Source: Marinobacter flavimaris
GTDB taxonomy: Bacteria > Pseudomonadota > Gammaproteobacteria > Pseudomonadales > Oleiphilaceae
Direction: 5' to 3'
DNA length: 64,000 nt
NCBI RefSeq assembly: GCF_002933295.1
Contig: NZ_PSSW01000004.1
Coordinates: forward strand, 124,001-188,000
Below the pieces are notes generated by a model. That model had not been told where the DNA came from, did not search any database, and saw only the letters and a program-made list of their open reading frames with translations. Below, in pieces: positions 50,230 through 60,940 of the stretch. Each line of letters starts with the position of its first letter. The first letter of the stretch is position 1. The translations under genes were made by a program, and so were the position numbers.

Positions 50230-52469
50230 TCTTCCGAAACCCACTCAAGCTGCTGTTTTACCTCTGTCTTCTGGTGGTGTTTCTGCTGGTTGGCTACAAA
50301 ACCTACCTGAATCTGTTCACGGAGGATTTCGAGGGGGTTCATACCGAGCAGGTAGAACGGATTTATCAGGCACTTGAACCCGGCGAGCCCTTCAGTTTCG
50401 CGGTGGTGGGCAATATCAATAATTCGGTGGGCATCTTCGAGGACCGCATCATCCCGGAGCTGAATCGATCCGGGCTGGATTTTCTGGTTTCGGCGGGGAA
50501 CGCTGTCAGTGGTGGCGGCGAAGACAAGTACCGGGCACTCTACGGCACTCTGAGCCACCTGGAGATCCCCTATCTGCTGACCTTCGGTGCCCACGAGTAC
50601 GAGGACTTTGGCAGTTTCCGTTTCTACGATCACTTCGGCCCGCACTTCTTCAGTATCGAAGCGGGCAATAGCCGGCTGATTTTTCTGGACAGCACCGGTA
50701 AAACTCCCTGGCGCTGGCAGATCCGCTGGCTGAAGGATTTGCTGGCCCAGGACACGTCGAAGGCGAGGATCTTGTTCATCGGGCACCCTCCCCTTCATCC
50801 GGACGAGAATGCCCCGTTCGACCAGAAGGATGATTACCTGGCGCCGCCCGAGTTCCGGGACGCCCTTCTACAGGCCATCGAGGAGCATGACGTTGACCGG
50901 GTATTTTCAGCCAACCTCTCGCTCTATTCGGAAAAGACGGTAGAAGACACCACCTTCGTTACCACGGGTGGCGCCGGTGGCCTGGTTATGAACAACGACA
51001 CCAGTTTCTATCACTACGTGCAGGTGAATGTAGACTCAGATGGCGAGGTAACACACCGTCTGCAGCGACTGGAAGTGGGCCAGCACCCGGTTCTGAAGCG
51101 GCTGGAAAGTCTCTGGTTCTTTATCTACTCCCTGTTCTACACCGGTTACCTCAACTTTATTCTGATCGTCGCCGTGTTTGCGGCCATTGCGATCAAGCTG
51201 TACGGCGCCATTTTCATCGGCAAGGATTATTACCCGGACTACGACCTGGACCCCTCGCCCTGGCTGGACAAACCGATGCGGGTGGCCATGTTTACCAACA
51301 ACTACCTGCCCTTCATCGGCGGGGTACCCATTTCCATTGAACGCCTGCGCCGGGGCCTGGAAGCGCTTGGCGATAAACTGCTGGTCGTGGCGCCCCGCTA
51401 CAAGGGGCAGCCGGAAACCGAATCCCACGTTTTGCGAGTGCCCTCGCTACTGGCCATGGGCGAGAAGCGGGAATTCCGGCTGGCCAATATTTTCCTCGGG
51501 CGGATTCGCAAACGGGTTCGGGCGTTCAAGCCGGATATCATCCATCTGCACCATCCGTTCTGGCTGGGGTCGCTGGGCCTGTTCGTGGCTCGCACCCTGA
51601 ATATCCCGGCCATATACACCTACCATACCCGCCTGGAGCATTACGCCCACTTCGTGCCGCTACCCGGCATGCTGTTCCGGAACCTGATTTCGCACGCGCT
51701 GATCAAACGCTTTGCCAACAAGTGCGACGGTGTGATCGTGCCTACCTACTCCACGGAGGAATATCTGCGGATGATCGGGGTTAAAACACCGACCTTCGTG
51801 CAGCCTACCGGCATTGAATATCACAAGTTCCAGGAGGTTCAGGAAAAGGACGTCGAGCAACTCCGGGAGAAGCTGAAGCTCAGGAATGAGAAAGTGTTTG
51901 TCAGTGTTTCCCGGCTCTCGAACGAGAAAAACATCGACTTCATGATTGAGGCCATTGATGCCCTGCGGCGGGAAACCCATGTGCCCTTCCGGTTCCTGAT
52001 GATCGGCGATGGCCACCAAAAGGACCGCTTGCAGAAGAAGATCGAAGACCTGGGACTTCAACAACACTTCACCCTTGTTGGTGCCGTGCCGCCGGACGAA
52101 ATGGCCACCTGGTACCGACTGGGGGATGCCTTCCTGTTCGCCTCCATCTCCGAAACCCAGGGCATGGTAATTCTGGAGGCGATGGCTGCCGGTTTGCCGG
52201 TCGTAGCGGTTCGCTCCAGTGGCATTGAAGACGTTGTCCGACACGGGTTCAACGGCTTCAAGACGCCGGAAAAACAGGACCAGTGGCGGGCGCAAGTCAA
52301 AAAGCTACTGGAAGACGACGATCTGCGTGAAAAACTCTCCGAACAGGCCCTGGAATTTGCCAGGGACTACTCAGTGGAGCAGTTCGCCCAAGACGTCCGC
52401 ACCATCTACGCCACCACACTCGCCATGGCCGCGAAGAAACGAAAAGGCTCGATAATCCATCCTGAATAG
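50226..52469 (+). CDS. Membrane-anchored degenerate phosphoesterase domain fused to GT4 glycosyltransferase
   Basis: A 747-residue fusion. Residues 8-24 are a membrane helix. Residues ~55-285 have the outline of a calcineurin-type phosphoesterase, but the metal positions are changed: FAVVGN instead of GD, SAGNAV instead of GD, and GAHE instead of GNHE; only the FIGHPPLHP part is kept. A second membrane region lies at ~300-330. From ~350 a GT4 glycosyltransferase follows (MRVAMFTNNYLPFIGGVPIS, PDIIHLHHPFWLG, SRLSNEKNIDFMIEAIDALR, and the E-x7-E nucleotide-sugar motif in ETQGMVILEAMAAGLP). The GT resembles glycolipid glucosyltransferases. Coupled to a flippase-like protein, so a glycolipid pathway is likely. 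Confidence 0.82.
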   Translation: MIFRNPLKLLFYLCLLVVFLLVGYKTYLNLFTEDFEGVHTEQVERIYQALEPGEPFSFAVVGNINNSVGIFEDRIIPELNRSGLDFLVSAGNAVSGGGEDKYRALYGTLSHLEIPYLLTFGAHEYEDFGSFRFYDHFGPHFFSIEAGNSRLIFLDSTGKTPWRWQIRWLKDLLAQDTSKARILFIGHPPLHPDENAPFDQKDDYLAPPEFRDALLQAIEEHDVDRVFSANLSLYSEKTVEDTTFVTTGGAGGLVMNNDTSFYHYVQVNVDSDGEVTHRLQRLEVGQHPVLKRLESLWFFIYSLFYTGYLNFILIVAVFAAIAIKLYGAIFIGKDYYPDYDLDPSPWLDKPMRVAMFTNNYLPFIGGVPISIERLRRGLEALGDKLLVVAPRYKGQPETESHVLRVPSLLAMGEKREFRLANIFLGRIRKRVRAFKPDIIHLHHPFWLGSLGLFVARTLNIPAIYTYHTRLEHYAHFVPLPGMLFRNLISHALIKRFANKCDGVIVPTYSTEEYLRMIGVKTPTFVQPTGIEYHKFQEVQEKDVEQLREKLKLRNEKVFVSVSRLSNEKNIDFMIEAIDALRRETHVPFRFLMIGDGHQKDRLQKKIEDLGLQQHFTLVGAVPPDEMATWYRLGDAFLFASISETQGMVILEAMAAGLPVVAVRSSGIEDVVRHGFNGFKTPEKQDQWRAQVKKLLEDDDLREKLSEQALEFARDYSVEQFAQDVRTIYATTLAMAAKKRKGSIIHPE

Positions 52470-52572
52470 GTGGGGTTACAGTTTTCCGCAGCGGCCTGAT
52501 CGGGCTAGACTGAATTCACGTATTACAAAGACAGTTTTAGCTATCAGACCTGGTTAATTATCGGAGACTAAC

Positions 52573-53520
52573 GTGAGCGGCATCCCCGTCGGAATCAGCA
52601 CCTGCCTGCTGGGCAAGGAAGTTCGCCATGATGGCGGCCATAAACATTCCCGCTACTGCACCCAGGTGCTCTCGAAACACTTTGATTTCCGCTCCATCTG
52701 CCCGGAGCTGGAAGCGGGCCTGGGCGTTCCGCGCCCGGCGATCCACCTGCGCGAATACAGTGATGGCCTGCGCCTGATCGAGACCAAGGGCGCGGCGGAC
52801 CATACCGACGCCATGCAGGGCTTTATCGAACAGGTGATGCCGACCCTGGCAGACCTTCGTGGTTACATCCTGATGGCCAAGTCTCCCAGCTGTGGCATGG
52901 AGCGGATCAAGGTACATAACGAGGATGGCAATGTAACCCGCCGGGATGGCCGGGGCATGTTTGCCGAGGCGCTGTTGAAGGCCTACCCGCTAATGCCGGT
53001 GGAGGAGGAAGGCCGACTGAACGACAACATGATCCGGGAGAATTTCGTTGAGAGGGTTTTCGCCTACGACGACTGGATGCAGAACGTGGCCGGAGACAAG
53101 CTTTCGGCCAGGGCGCTGATTGAATTCCATACCCGCCACAAATTCCAGCTTCTGGCTCACTCCGAAAAGATCTACCGCCAGCTTGGTCCGATGCTTGGAG
53201 ACCTGAAGTCCGAGCCGTTGGAAGACATTGCCGAACGCTATATCCACCAGTTCATGGAAGCCATGAGCAAGAAGGTGAGCCGGGGTTCACACATGAACGC
53301 CATGCAGCATCTGATGGGCTACCTCAGGGATTCCATGGGCGATGAAGACCGCAAGGTGTTGATGGAGCAGATGGAGGCTTACCATCGAGGCGAGGTCCCG
53401 CTAGTGGTTCCCATGACGCTGCTGCGTATGGCCCAGAGAAGGGAGCCGGTGGATTACCTGCATGCCCAGCAGTATTTGACGCCCTACCCAGATGAGCTGG
53501 GGCTGCGTAACAACGTCTGA
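52573..53520 (+). CDS. DUF523-DUF1722 (YbgA-like) Fe-S protein
   Basis: A 315-residue two-domain protein. The N-terminal DUF523 part has three conserved cysteines, STCLLGKEVRHDGG, ICPELEAGLGVPRP and AKSPSCGMERIK, which in the related thiouracil desulfidase TudS hold an iron-sulfur cluster. The C-terminal DUF1722/YbgA domain starts near FVERVFAYDDWMQ and contains LIEFHTRHKFQLLAHSEKIYR. GTG 52573 is the start with CGGAG upstream. Proposed role: desulfuration or repair of modified bases; not proven for this fusion. Confidence 0.88.
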   Translation: MSGIPVGISTCLLGKEVRHDGGHKHSRYCTQVLSKHFDFRSICPELEAGLGVPRPAIHLREYSDGLRLIETKGAADHTDAMQGFIEQVMPTLADLRGYILMAKSPSCGMERIKVHNEDGNVTRRDGRGMFAEALLKAYPLMPVEEEGRLNDNMIRENFVERVFAYDDWMQNVAGDKLSARALIEFHTRHKFQLLAHSEKIYRQLGPMLGDLKSEPLEDIAERYIHQFMEAMSKKVSRGSHMNAMQHLMGYLRDSMGDEDRKVLMEQMEAYHRGEVPLVVPMTLLRMAQRREPVDYLHAQQYLTPYPDELGLRNNV

Positions 53521-53530
53521 AGATAAAGTT

Positions 53531-53559
53531 GGGGTCAGATGAAATTTTCATCTGACCCC
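53531..53559. repeat. REP-type palindrome between convergent genes
   Basis: GGGGTCAGATGAAA - T - TTTCATCTGACCCC, 14-base perfect arms, between the convergent 53520 and 53572 stops. The sequence is a common REP-like palindrome in marine gammaproteobacteria and may end transcription from both sides. Confidence 0.7.
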
Positions 53560-53571
53560 GAATTCACGCAG

Positions 53572-54303
53572 TTAGAAACCGTAGAGCAGCGAGAGTGACG
53601 TTTCGGTGTCGGTGTTTTCGGAGCCGGCCGGAGCGTCAGACACGTGCTTGACCCGGAAAGCAGCCTTCATGGAGAGATTCCCCACCACGTTCGCCTGCAG
53701 CGATGTTTCCGATTCGGTCACCGTGTTGTTTTCGTCCAGGCCAACTTCGGTACTGAGCTTCTGACGGAACAGGGAATTTTCCGAAAGGGCGTAATCAAAC
53801 TGGCCAGCAAGGCGGGCGATGGCCTCTTCCTCGGTATCCTCGCCTTCCGCATTCACCATATCCAGCTTGTTGTAGCGGTAACCGGCGCCTACTGAGAGGT
53901 CCAGAAACGAGCGATCTCCGGAGTTCCAGACCCGGTTGCCGTAACCCGTGGTTACGGTTGATTCGAAGTCGTAGCCGGAGAAGCGATCGTCTTCATAGGA
54001 GCCACGGAGAAACCAGTACTGGTTCTCGGCGAACTTGTAGTCGGTCTCCAGGGCGGCCTGATATTTCTCGGCAGTGGTTTCGTCTTCAGTCTCGGAATAG
54101 TTGGTGCGGAATTCGCCGGTGTTACGCCAGGTTTCGACTTCATGGACCAACCCCAGGCGACCCTTGATGTTGGTCTCTTCGGTAGTGCCCGAGGTGATCA
54201 ACACACCCAGCTCGGTTTCGCCCTTCCAGTTATCTGCCTCCTGCGCACTGGCAAAGGGCGCGATTGCAACTGCGGTAATGGCTACAGCCTGTCGTAAATC
54301 CAT
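53572..54303 (-). CDS. DUF481 (YdiY-like) outer-membrane protein
   Basis: A 243-residue protein: signal peptide (to ASAQ, ~21) and a DUF481 beta-barrel (WKGETELGVLITSGTTEETN, LETDYKFAENQYWFLRGSYE, YGNRVWNSGDRSFLDLSVGAGYRY, closing LSLLYGF). Acidic loops with Glu/Thr stretches suit a surface-exposed barrel. Function unknown. Confidence 0.85.
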   Translation of the reverse strand: MDLRQAVAITAVAIAPFASAQEADNWKGETELGVLITSGTTEETNIKGRLGLVHEVETWRNTGEFRTNYSETEDETTAEKYQAALETDYKFAENQYWFLRGSYEDDRFSGYDFESTVTTGYGNRVWNSGDRSFLDLSVGAGYRYNKLDMVNAEGEDTEEEAIARLAGQFDYALSENSLFRQKLSTEVGLDENNTVTESETSLQANVVGNLSMKAAFRVKHVSDAPAGSENTDTETSLSLLYGF

Positions 54304-54324
54304 GAAGTCTCCTTTGGGGGTTGG

Positions 54325-55344
54325 TCAGGCGCCCTCGGTGCTCCTCGCCCTCTCGCCATCGAGGCTTTTCCGGGCCTGACGTTCTCTTTCAGCCTTTTTC
54401 CGGGCCTTGCGCTCGGCAATGATGCGCGCGGCTTCACCACCAACGTGGGCTTCGCCGCGCTCTTCCGCCAGACGCATCTGACGTTCACGCTCGGCAAACC
54501 GGGCTTTCTGCTCTTCAGTCAGCGAATCGATGCACTGATGGCAGCTCACGCCCTGCTCGTACTCGGGGCGCTGTTTGTCTTCCTCGGTGATTGGCCTCCG
54601 GCAGGCATGGCACTGGTCGTAATCGCCGCGCTCCAGCCGGTGGTTGACCGTTACCCGGTCATCAAACACGAAGCACTCTCCGTGCCACAGGCTCTGATCT
54701 TCCGGGACCTCCTCCAGGTATTTCAGGATGCCGCCCTTCAGGTGATAGACCTCCTCGAAACCCTGCTCCTTGAGATACGCGGTGGATTTCTCGCAACGGA
54801 TACCGCCGGTACAGAACATCGCCACCTTCTTGTGCTTCGAAGGATCCAGGTTCTGTTTCACGTATTCCGGGAACTCCCGGAAGGTATCAGTGGCCGGATT
54901 GACGGCATTTTCAAAGGTGCCGATTTCCACTTCGTACTGGTTGCGGGTATCCACCAGCACCACATCCGGATCGGAAATCAGTTTGTTCCATTCTTTCGGA
55001 TCCACATACGTGCCGACAATCCGCTTCGGATCAATACCGTCCACACCCATGGTGACAATCTCTTTCTTGAACTTCACTTTGGTGCGTTTGAACGGCTGGA
55101 TGTCCACAAAGGACTCTTTGTAATCAATGCCGTCGAACCGCTCGTCGCTGGCGATCCAGTCTTTCACGGCATCAATGCCTTCGCGGCTGCCGGCAATGGT
55201 GCCGTTGATGCCCTCGCGCGCCAGCAGCAAAGTGCCGTGCACGTCTTTCTCGAGCATCAGGTCCAGCAGCGGCTGGCGGAGGGATTTATAATCATTCAGG
55301 ACTGCGAACTTGTACAGTGCGCAGACAACAACGTTGTTGCTCAT
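54325..55344 (-). CDS. trhO: tRNA uridine 5-hydroxylase TrhO (rhodanese-like)
   Basis: A 339-residue protein that hydroxylates U34 of tRNA in the ho5U pathway. The N-terminal domain ([39 protein letters not shown]) precedes the rhodanese domain with catalytic Cys in [18 protein letters not shown] and a C-terminal part with [13 protein letters not shown] and VSCHQCID metal-binding pairs. ATG 55344 has the better spacing to AGGAGAAC; ATG 55347 immediately before is also possible. The long upstream frame is noise. Confidence 0.92.
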   Translation of the reverse strand: MSNNVVVCALYKFAVLNDYKSLRQPLLDLMLEKDVHGTLLLAREGINGTIAGSREGIDAVKDWIASDERFDGIDYKESFVDIQPFKRTKVKFKKEIVTMGVDGIDPKRIVGTYVDPKEWNKLISDPDVVLVDTRNQYEVEIGTFENAVNPATDTFREFPEYVKQNLDPSKHKKVAMFCTGGIRCEKSTAYLKEQGFEEVYHLKGGILKYLEEVPEDQSLWHGECFVFDDRVTVNHRLERGDYDQCHACRRPITEEDKQRPEYEQGVSCHQCIDSLTEEQKARFAERERQMRLAEERGEAHVGGEAARIIAERKARKKAERERQARKSLDGERARSTEGA

Positions 55345-55479
55345 CATGTTCTCCTGCGGGCCGGACCGTAAATCCGGAGCATGGTTTCGGGGTTCATCTG
55401 AGGCGGGAGCCTGAGAGGGCGCAAATTTTAACCAACTCAGGCTCACGATCAAGTGCGGGGTTACCCGGGGCTCAACAGG

Positions 55480-56211
55480 TCACTCCGCCCCGTTGGCCAG
55501 TTCACGTTCAACTACGGCAGAGAGCTGCCCCCAGCCGGGACGGGTCAGGCGGATGTTATCCACCAGAACCGTCGGTGTGCTGGTTACCCGAAGCTGCATG
55601 GCCACCTGGCGGCTCTGCTCGACAGCTTCCCGGTGCAATTCGGTGGTCATACACCGGCGGAAGCGCCGTTCTTCAAGGCCCAGATCACCGGCGTAGCGGG
55701 TAAAGGTGGCAACCGGATCGTTCGAGCCGCTCCACTCGGTCTGGGAATCGTACAGGCGTTCGTGCATGGCCCAGTAGGCGTCCTGGTCTCCGGCACAGCG
55801 TGCTGCCTGGGCGGCTGGCATGGCGTTCTGATGCTGCTGTAATGGCAGATCAAAGTAGACAAAGCGAACCTTGCCCTCAGCCACATACTCTTCCTTCAAC
55901 TGCTTGCTGGCAGAGGCAAAGTTGCCGCAGGCGGGGCACTGGTAGTCGGCAAACTCACGCACCACGACCGGTGCGTCGTCGGGACCCACGGAGACACCGA
56001 ACTGGTCCAACTGGGCGGGGAAGTCCTCGGCATTCGGAGCGGCCACAGGCAGCCCGTCAGACGTGGGTTTTGGTGGAGCGGTCAGGAAAAATACGCCAAG
56101 AAGCACTGCCGCAAGCGCAAGCAGTCCGATACCCGCATACAAAAGCTTGTTTGATTTTCCTTTTTGGGGCGGCGGCGCACCGGTTTCCTTGCGACGTTTT
56201 GCTTCACCCAT
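55480..56211 (-). CDS. DsbA-family thioredoxin-like protein, membrane-anchored
   Basis: A 243-residue protein with a basic N-terminus (MGEAKRRKETGAPP), one membrane helix (~24-44) and a periplasmic thioredoxin fold with the active-site motif FADYQCPACGNF and cis-Pro region TSTPTVLVDN. DsbA/DsbG or SalA-like disulfide exchange is probable. Conserved internal cysteines (QAARCAGD, RRCMTTEL) may form another disulfide. Confidence 0.88.
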   Translation of the reverse strand: MGEAKRRKETGAPPPQKGKSNKLLYAGIGLLALAAVLLGVFFLTAPPKPTSDGLPVAAPNAEDFPAQLDQFGVSVGPDDAPVVVREFADYQCPACGNFASASKQLKEEYVAEGKVRFVYFDLPLQQHQNAMPAAQAARCAGDQDAYWAMHERLYDSQTEWSGSNDPVATFTRYAGDLGLEERRFRRCMTTELHREAVEQSRQVAMQLRVTSTPTVLVDNIRLTRPGWGQLSAVVERELANGAE

Positions 56212-56337
56212 GGAGGGACTCCTTATTGTGTTTCTGGTTTCCGGAATTAATTAGCTCGCGACCGTTTTCAGATCGGGCGTGGCACGCTAAGATCCTTTAT
56301 ATCCTACAAAAGTTCCAACAAAAATTAAGGAATCCTC

Positions 56338-57312
56338 ATGCCATTGCCCGCTTCCCTGACAGACTCTCTCTCACTGCCCCTGGTGGCCGCACCCATGTTT
56401 CTGATCTCTGGGCCCGAACTGGCGCTGGCCTGCTGCAAGCAGGGCATCGTTGGCAGTTTCCCGGCTTTGAACCAACGCACCAGCGAGGGCTTTGAGGAAT
56501 GGCTGATCCAGATGAACGAAGAGCTGGCCGCTTACCGAAGCGCCAATCCGGAAGCAAAAACGGCGCCCTACGCCGTGAACCTGATCGTGCACCGGACCAA
56601 TCCGCGCTGGCAGGCAGACCTGGAACTGTGTGTTAAACACAAGGTGCCCATTATCATCACCTCCTTGGGCGCCGCCAGCCAGGTGGTGGAGGCGGTGCAC
56701 AGCTACGGCGGGGTGGTGTTCCATGACGTGACCAACCAGAAGCATGCCCGCAAGGCGGCCGAAGCCGGTGTGGACGGCATTATTGCCGTGGCAGCGGGTG
56801 CCGGTGGCCATGCGGGCACGATCAACCCGTTCGTTCTGGTGCATGAAATCCGGGAAGTCTTTGACGGCACGATTTTGCTGGCCGGGGGGCTATCCCATGG
56901 TGAGGATCTGCTGGCGGCCCAGGCCCTCGGTGCGGACCTGGCCTACCTGGGTACCCGTTTTATAAACACGTTCGAGTCCCAGGCCGATGAGGCCTACCGG
57001 AACATGATAATTGAAGCGGTGTCTGGCGACATTATCCATACACCGGCGGTATCCGGTGTACCCGCCAGCTTTATGCGCCAGAGTCTGGAAGCGGCCGGCT
57101 TCCCCATGGACAAACTGAACCAGGCCGGCGAGATCAACTACGGGGAAAAGCTGAAGCCCATTGATGATGAAGCCAAGGCCTGGAAAACCGTGTGGTCGGC
57201 CGGCCAGGGCGTCAGCCAGATTCACGACGTGCTCACCGTCCCGGACCTGGTGAGCCGTCTGACCGAGGAGTACAGAAACGCCCGGGAGCGCCTGTTATCG
57301 ACAGGTTCCTAA
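56338..57312 (+). CDS. Nitronate monooxygenase
   Basis: A 324-residue FMN-dependent 2-nitropropane dioxygenase family protein. Visible: [61 protein letters not shown] and [33 protein letters not shown] TIM barrel strands. It oxidises nitronates such as propionate 3-nitronate. Convergent with the chemoreceptor gene, overlapping by 4 bases. Confidence 0.92.
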   Translation: MPLPASLTDSLSLPLVAAPMFLISGPELALACCKQGIVGSFPALNQRTSEGFEEWLIQMNEELAAYRSANPEAKTAPYAVNLIVHRTNPRWQADLELCVKHKVPIIITSLGAASQVVEAVHSYGGVVFHDVTNQKHARKAAEAGVDGIIAVAAGAGGHAGTINPFVLVHEIREVFDGTILLAGGLSHGEDLLAAQALGADLAYLGTRFINTFESQADEAYRNMIIEAVSGDIIHTPAVSGVPASFMRQSLEAAGFPMDKLNQAGEINYGEKLKPIDDEAKAWKTVWSAGQGVSQIHDVLTVPDLVSRLTEEYRNARERLLSTGS

Positions 57313-59249
57313 ACCTGGAACTGTGAGGCTTTATCCTTCAACGAGGTCAGTGTCCGGGCAATCTGGCCGCTGGCCTCGTCGGAGCGCTCAATGGCTTCTA
57401 CCGTCTGGCGGGATGAGCCTGCAATATCGCTCACGCTCACACTGACTTCACTGGCATGCCGGCCCTGCTCTTCCGCCACGGATGAAATAGCCATGGCCCG
57501 ATCCTGAAGGCTGCTGAGCAACTGGTTGATCCGGTCGAAATGCTCGTCAGCCCGACGGAACTCCGACGACGACTCTGCAACCTGCCCTGACACCTCGCCA
57601 ATGGCGCTGACAGCCTGCCGGCTGCCCTGCTGCAGACGTTCAATGATGGACTGGATTTCGGTGGTGGATTCCTGGGTCCGGCTCGCCAGAGTGCGGACTT
57701 CATCGGCCACCACGGCAAAGCCCCGGCCGGATTCTCCGGCGCGAGCGGCCTCGATGGCGGCGTTGAGAGCCAGCAGGTTGGTCTGCTCTGCGATGGCGCC
57801 GATCACTGACAGCACCGATCCGATTTCCTTGCTCTGGTGATCCAGCTGATTGACCGCTTCCACCGCCTGTTCAACATTACGGACTACCTGATCCAACCGG
57901 TTCCGCACTTCCCGGGAAATCCCCGCGGTGGCCTCACTCTCGGAACTGACGTTGCTGACCGAGCCTGCGATATCCTGAATGTTTTCAGCCACCTCGGAAA
58001 TACTACGGGACATGGCATCCATGGTGCCAGACACCTCCGCCACTTCCTGTTCCTGACGGTTCACGGCCGCCACCGCACTGCGGCTGATGTCACCCTGAGC
58101 CTGCGCCTGGCCGGCGGCCGATTCGGCAGACTCCTTCACGTCGGAGACCAGCTCCTGGATACGGGCAATGAACCGGTTCACGCCCTCGGCCATCTCCGTA
58201 AGCTCATCCTTGCCTTTCATGGAAACCCGGCGGGTAAGATCGGCCTCGCCATCGGCGATACCCCAGATCGCCGAGCTCAAACGGAAAACTCTGGGCAGCA
58301 AGCCTCCGCCGAGCACCAGTGCCACCAGCAGGATCAGAACCACCACGGAACCGATTGCCAACATGCTCAAATTGGCGGAGAGGCTCGAGGCTTCGGTATT
58401 CAACGCCTCCACAGTGTTCTGGATTCTGGAGCGAGTGTCAGCGTCCATACTCGCCAACTGTTGCTGAAGGCGCTGGTTAACCTGCTCGGTTTCTGATTCG
58501 AGGGTGTCATGCAGCGCGTCGATGCTGCCGGTGATGGTAGCGCTGAATTCCTGCTCCAGGGCCGCCAGGTCCTGATTGATGCCTTCGAGCGACAGTCCCA
58601 GCTTCAGCTGACCAATGGCGGAACCCTGGGGAGCGATATCGGCCGTAATGATGACCACGTTGGGGTCGCGACTTGCCGCATCCAGGACCCGATTTGCCGC
58701 ACCACGACCTTCCCCCTGCTCCATTAAGGTGCGTACCCGGTCATCGGTGCGGTCCACATAACGGGTCAGGCGTTCACCGTACTGGTCGTAATACACGGCA
58801 AACAGAACGGATTCACGGGCGTCGGCCAGCTCGACAAGATCGGTGAGGCGCGGGACATCCCGATCCCAGATCAGCGGGGCCGCAACAGCGGCGAGGACAT
58901 CAGCCAGACCCTGAGCTTCCGCCATGACAGCGGTGCGAACGTTGCCGGCAACGCGTTCCTGCTGCGCCGTCTGCTGGCGGGTGAGTTCGGCGGAGAGTTC
59001 CTCGGTGGTCTTCTGCCGCATGGTCTCCAGGCGGGATCGGACATCCTCACGGGTATCACCGAAGGAGGCACTGACCTGCTGGCTACTGGCCTCAAGGGCG
59101 GACCCTGCGGTGTCTACCAGGCGCTCTACCTGGCTGGAAATCAGCCACTGGCTGACCAGGACCTGAACCAGACCGGCAACGACCAGAACAACAAAAACCG
59201 GTCGGAGAAGGCGGCTAGAAATCAGCCGCCGGATAAAACTGAGTGACAT
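57309..59249 (-). CDS. Methyl-accepting chemotaxis protein
   Basis: A 646-residue chemoreceptor: membrane helix near 13-33, a periplasmic sensor ([22 protein letters not shown], dCACHE-like), a second helix near 295-315 ([20 protein letters not shown]), HAMP ([20 protein letters not shown]) and the signalling domain with the hairpin tip [24 protein letters not shown]. It ends QFQV, without the NWETF pentapeptide. Confidence 0.95.
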   Translation of the reverse strand: MSLSFIRRLISSRLLRPVFVVLVVAGLVQVLVSQWLISSQVERLVDTAGSALEASSQQVSASFGDTREDVRSRLETMRQKTTEELSAELTRQQTAQQERVAGNVRTAVMAEAQGLADVLAAVAAPLIWDRDVPRLTDLVELADARESVLFAVYYDQYGERLTRYVDRTDDRVRTLMEQGEGRGAANRVLDAASRDPNVVIITADIAPQGSAIGQLKLGLSLEGINQDLAALEQEFSATITGSIDALHDTLESETEQVNQRLQQQLASMDADTRSRIQNTVEALNTEASSLSANLSMLAIGSVVVLILLVALVLGGGLLPRVFRLSSAIWGIADGEADLTRRVSMKGKDELTEMAEGVNRFIARIQELVSDVKESAESAAGQAQAQGDISRSAVAAVNRQEQEVAEVSGTMDAMSRSISEVAENIQDIAGSVSNVSSESEATAGISREVRNRLDQVVRNVEQAVEAVNQLDHQSKEIGSVLSVIGAIAEQTNLLALNAAIEAARAGESGRGFAVVADEVRTLASRTQESTTEIQSIIERLQQGSRQAVSAIGEVSGQVAESSSEFRRADEHFDRINQLLSSLQDRAMAISSVAEEQGRHASEVSVSVSDIAGSSRQTVEAIERSDEASGQIARTLTSLKDKASQFQV

Positions 59250-59376
59250 ACGGACTCCGCTAGCATGTGTGCTTCATGCATCCTGCACAGTCGGCAACAG
59301 CGTCCCTGCTTGGCGTGTCCGTATGTATAGCAAAACCCGGGCCTGAATAGCGCGCTTTTATGTACGGGTTTTGTAG

Positions 59377-60900
59377 TTAATCGTCATCGCTTTCTTCGAG
59401 TTCGATTTCATCGGCCGTATATCCGGAGGCCGTTTTGCGATATTCCACTTCGAGAATGATCGGCGCATCACTCCCGAAGAACGCATCAACGATGTCGCCC
59501 CTCAACACATTGTCATAATCGGCACTTGTGTCGTTTATCTGCACCCCGAAGAGCGTGATGGTTCCGGGGATCGCGGAGATGCCACGAAGCTGGCCCTCAA
59601 GCTCAAACTTGTCACGATCTCCGAAGTCAGCCTCCTCGCTATCAACTTCTACCCTCAACGCATCGATGAAGATGTCTGCTCCCAGCTCCTTTTCGATGCC
59701 TTCAACCTCAACTGCGGTATTGCCCACAGGAAGCATCTGGAGTGTGATGTCAGAACCGTCCTCAACGGTGAACGTTGTGGTTGGACCTACCCGGACCTCA
59801 ACGCCCCCGATGAAGAACGCACTATCGGTCGTTAACGAAACCACGCCCCTGATTTTTGCGTCGCCGTCCCGCAGTTCAATTTCCTCAGCTTCAACAACCG
59901 TATCCGAGACGAATTGCCCCTCCACCTGAATCAGGAGGCCTTCGGTAAGCTCGTCGAGAGTAATGCTGTCATCCAGTTCGGTTGCATCTGTCACCCGAAC
60001 GGTCAGGCCTCCCATGGTGAACTCGCCGGGAAGTGTGCCAGCACCGGAAGGCGCGTAAGACGCATCGATGATTGCAGTAAACTCGATATCGTCGGCACTG
60101 CTGCGACTGAAGCGTCGGGCGTCGTCCCGGTCAATGGTGGCGGCAGTCAACACACTTCCTGACAGGGTTCCTTCTACCTCCAGGACAGCGCCGTTGATCA
60201 GGTTCGCCTCGGTCAGGTCTGATCCGAAACTGACGCTGTTCTCATCATATTCAACGGTGATCGTGCCAATCGTGAATTGATTCTGGGATATATCCACCGC
60301 TGACAATGTGCCTTCCAACTCGATACTAGTCAGATCCGGATTGATGACCTCAATGTAGCCGGCCCGATAGGAGCCATCGGCCTGACGCCAGGCGCTGACA
60401 CGGACATGATCTGTGATAGAGGGTTCGCCAAGCAGTGTGGCGTAAGTTGTGCCGCGAACCACCGTCTGGCGATCAACCCGCACGGATTGCCCCATCACTG
60501 AAAGGGTCACGAATTCACCGGCACCACTTGGATCGGCGGTCACCAGGTCTACCGGACCCCGCAACGTATCGTCGTAACTGAGCTTCTCGGCCGTGCCTTT
60601 GCCATCATCAAACCACTCGCCTTCAACCCTGAGAATCATTCCTTCGCTCAGAAGGCCTTCGGCAGTGATGCCGTCATTGCTTTCCACTTCCCGATTCGGA
60701 ATGTCATCGGTGCTGAATTCAACGCCATTAACAAAAACACTTCCGAATCCGGAAACCGGACCAACGCTGGACCCGGTGCCCCGGATACCACCATCGGCAA
60801 CATCAAGGCCTCCGCCAGCGCCACCGCAGGCGGAGATCGCCCCGAAGACCACTGTTCCGGCTGCCAGCCCAATAACACGATTGCAGAAGTGCCGTTTCAT
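59377..60900 (-). CDS. DUF5666 lipoprotein
   Basis: A 507-residue lipoprotein (MKRHFCNRVIGLAAG..., lipobox ISAC) made of repeated ~60-residue beta units of the DUF5666 type; the first unit has SGFGSVFVNGVEFSTDD and each unit carries phrases such as LxxGMxLRVEGEW and VEGTLSGSVLTA. Acidic tail ESDDD. ATG 60898-60900 gives the lipoprotein signal; the longer frame is noise. It is downstream of the DUF6502 gene; its paralogue lies upstream. Confidence 0.85.
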   Translation of the reverse strand: MKRHFCNRVIGLAAGTVVFGAISACGGAGGGLDVADGGIRGTGSSVGPVSGFGSVFVNGVEFSTDDIPNREVESNDGITAEGLLSEGMILRVEGEWFDDGKGTAEKLSYDDTLRGPVDLVTADPSGAGEFVTLSVMGQSVRVDRQTVVRGTTYATLLGEPSITDHVRVSAWRQADGSYRAGYIEVINPDLTSIELEGTLSAVDISQNQFTIGTITVEYDENSVSFGSDLTEANLINGAVLEVEGTLSGSVLTAATIDRDDARRFSRSSADDIEFTAIIDASYAPSGAGTLPGEFTMGGLTVRVTDATELDDSITLDELTEGLLIQVEGQFVSDTVVEAEEIELRDGDAKIRGVVSLTTDSAFFIGGVEVRVGPTTTFTVEDGSDITLQMLPVGNTAVEVEGIEKELGADIFIDALRVEVDSEEADFGDRDKFELEGQLRGISAIPGTITLFGVQINDTSADYDNVLRGDIVDAFFGSDAPIILEVEYRKTASGYTADEIELEESDDD

Positions 60901-60940
60901 AACTTTTATCTCCGTAGCCGGCGTTCCTGGCCGGCATCTG

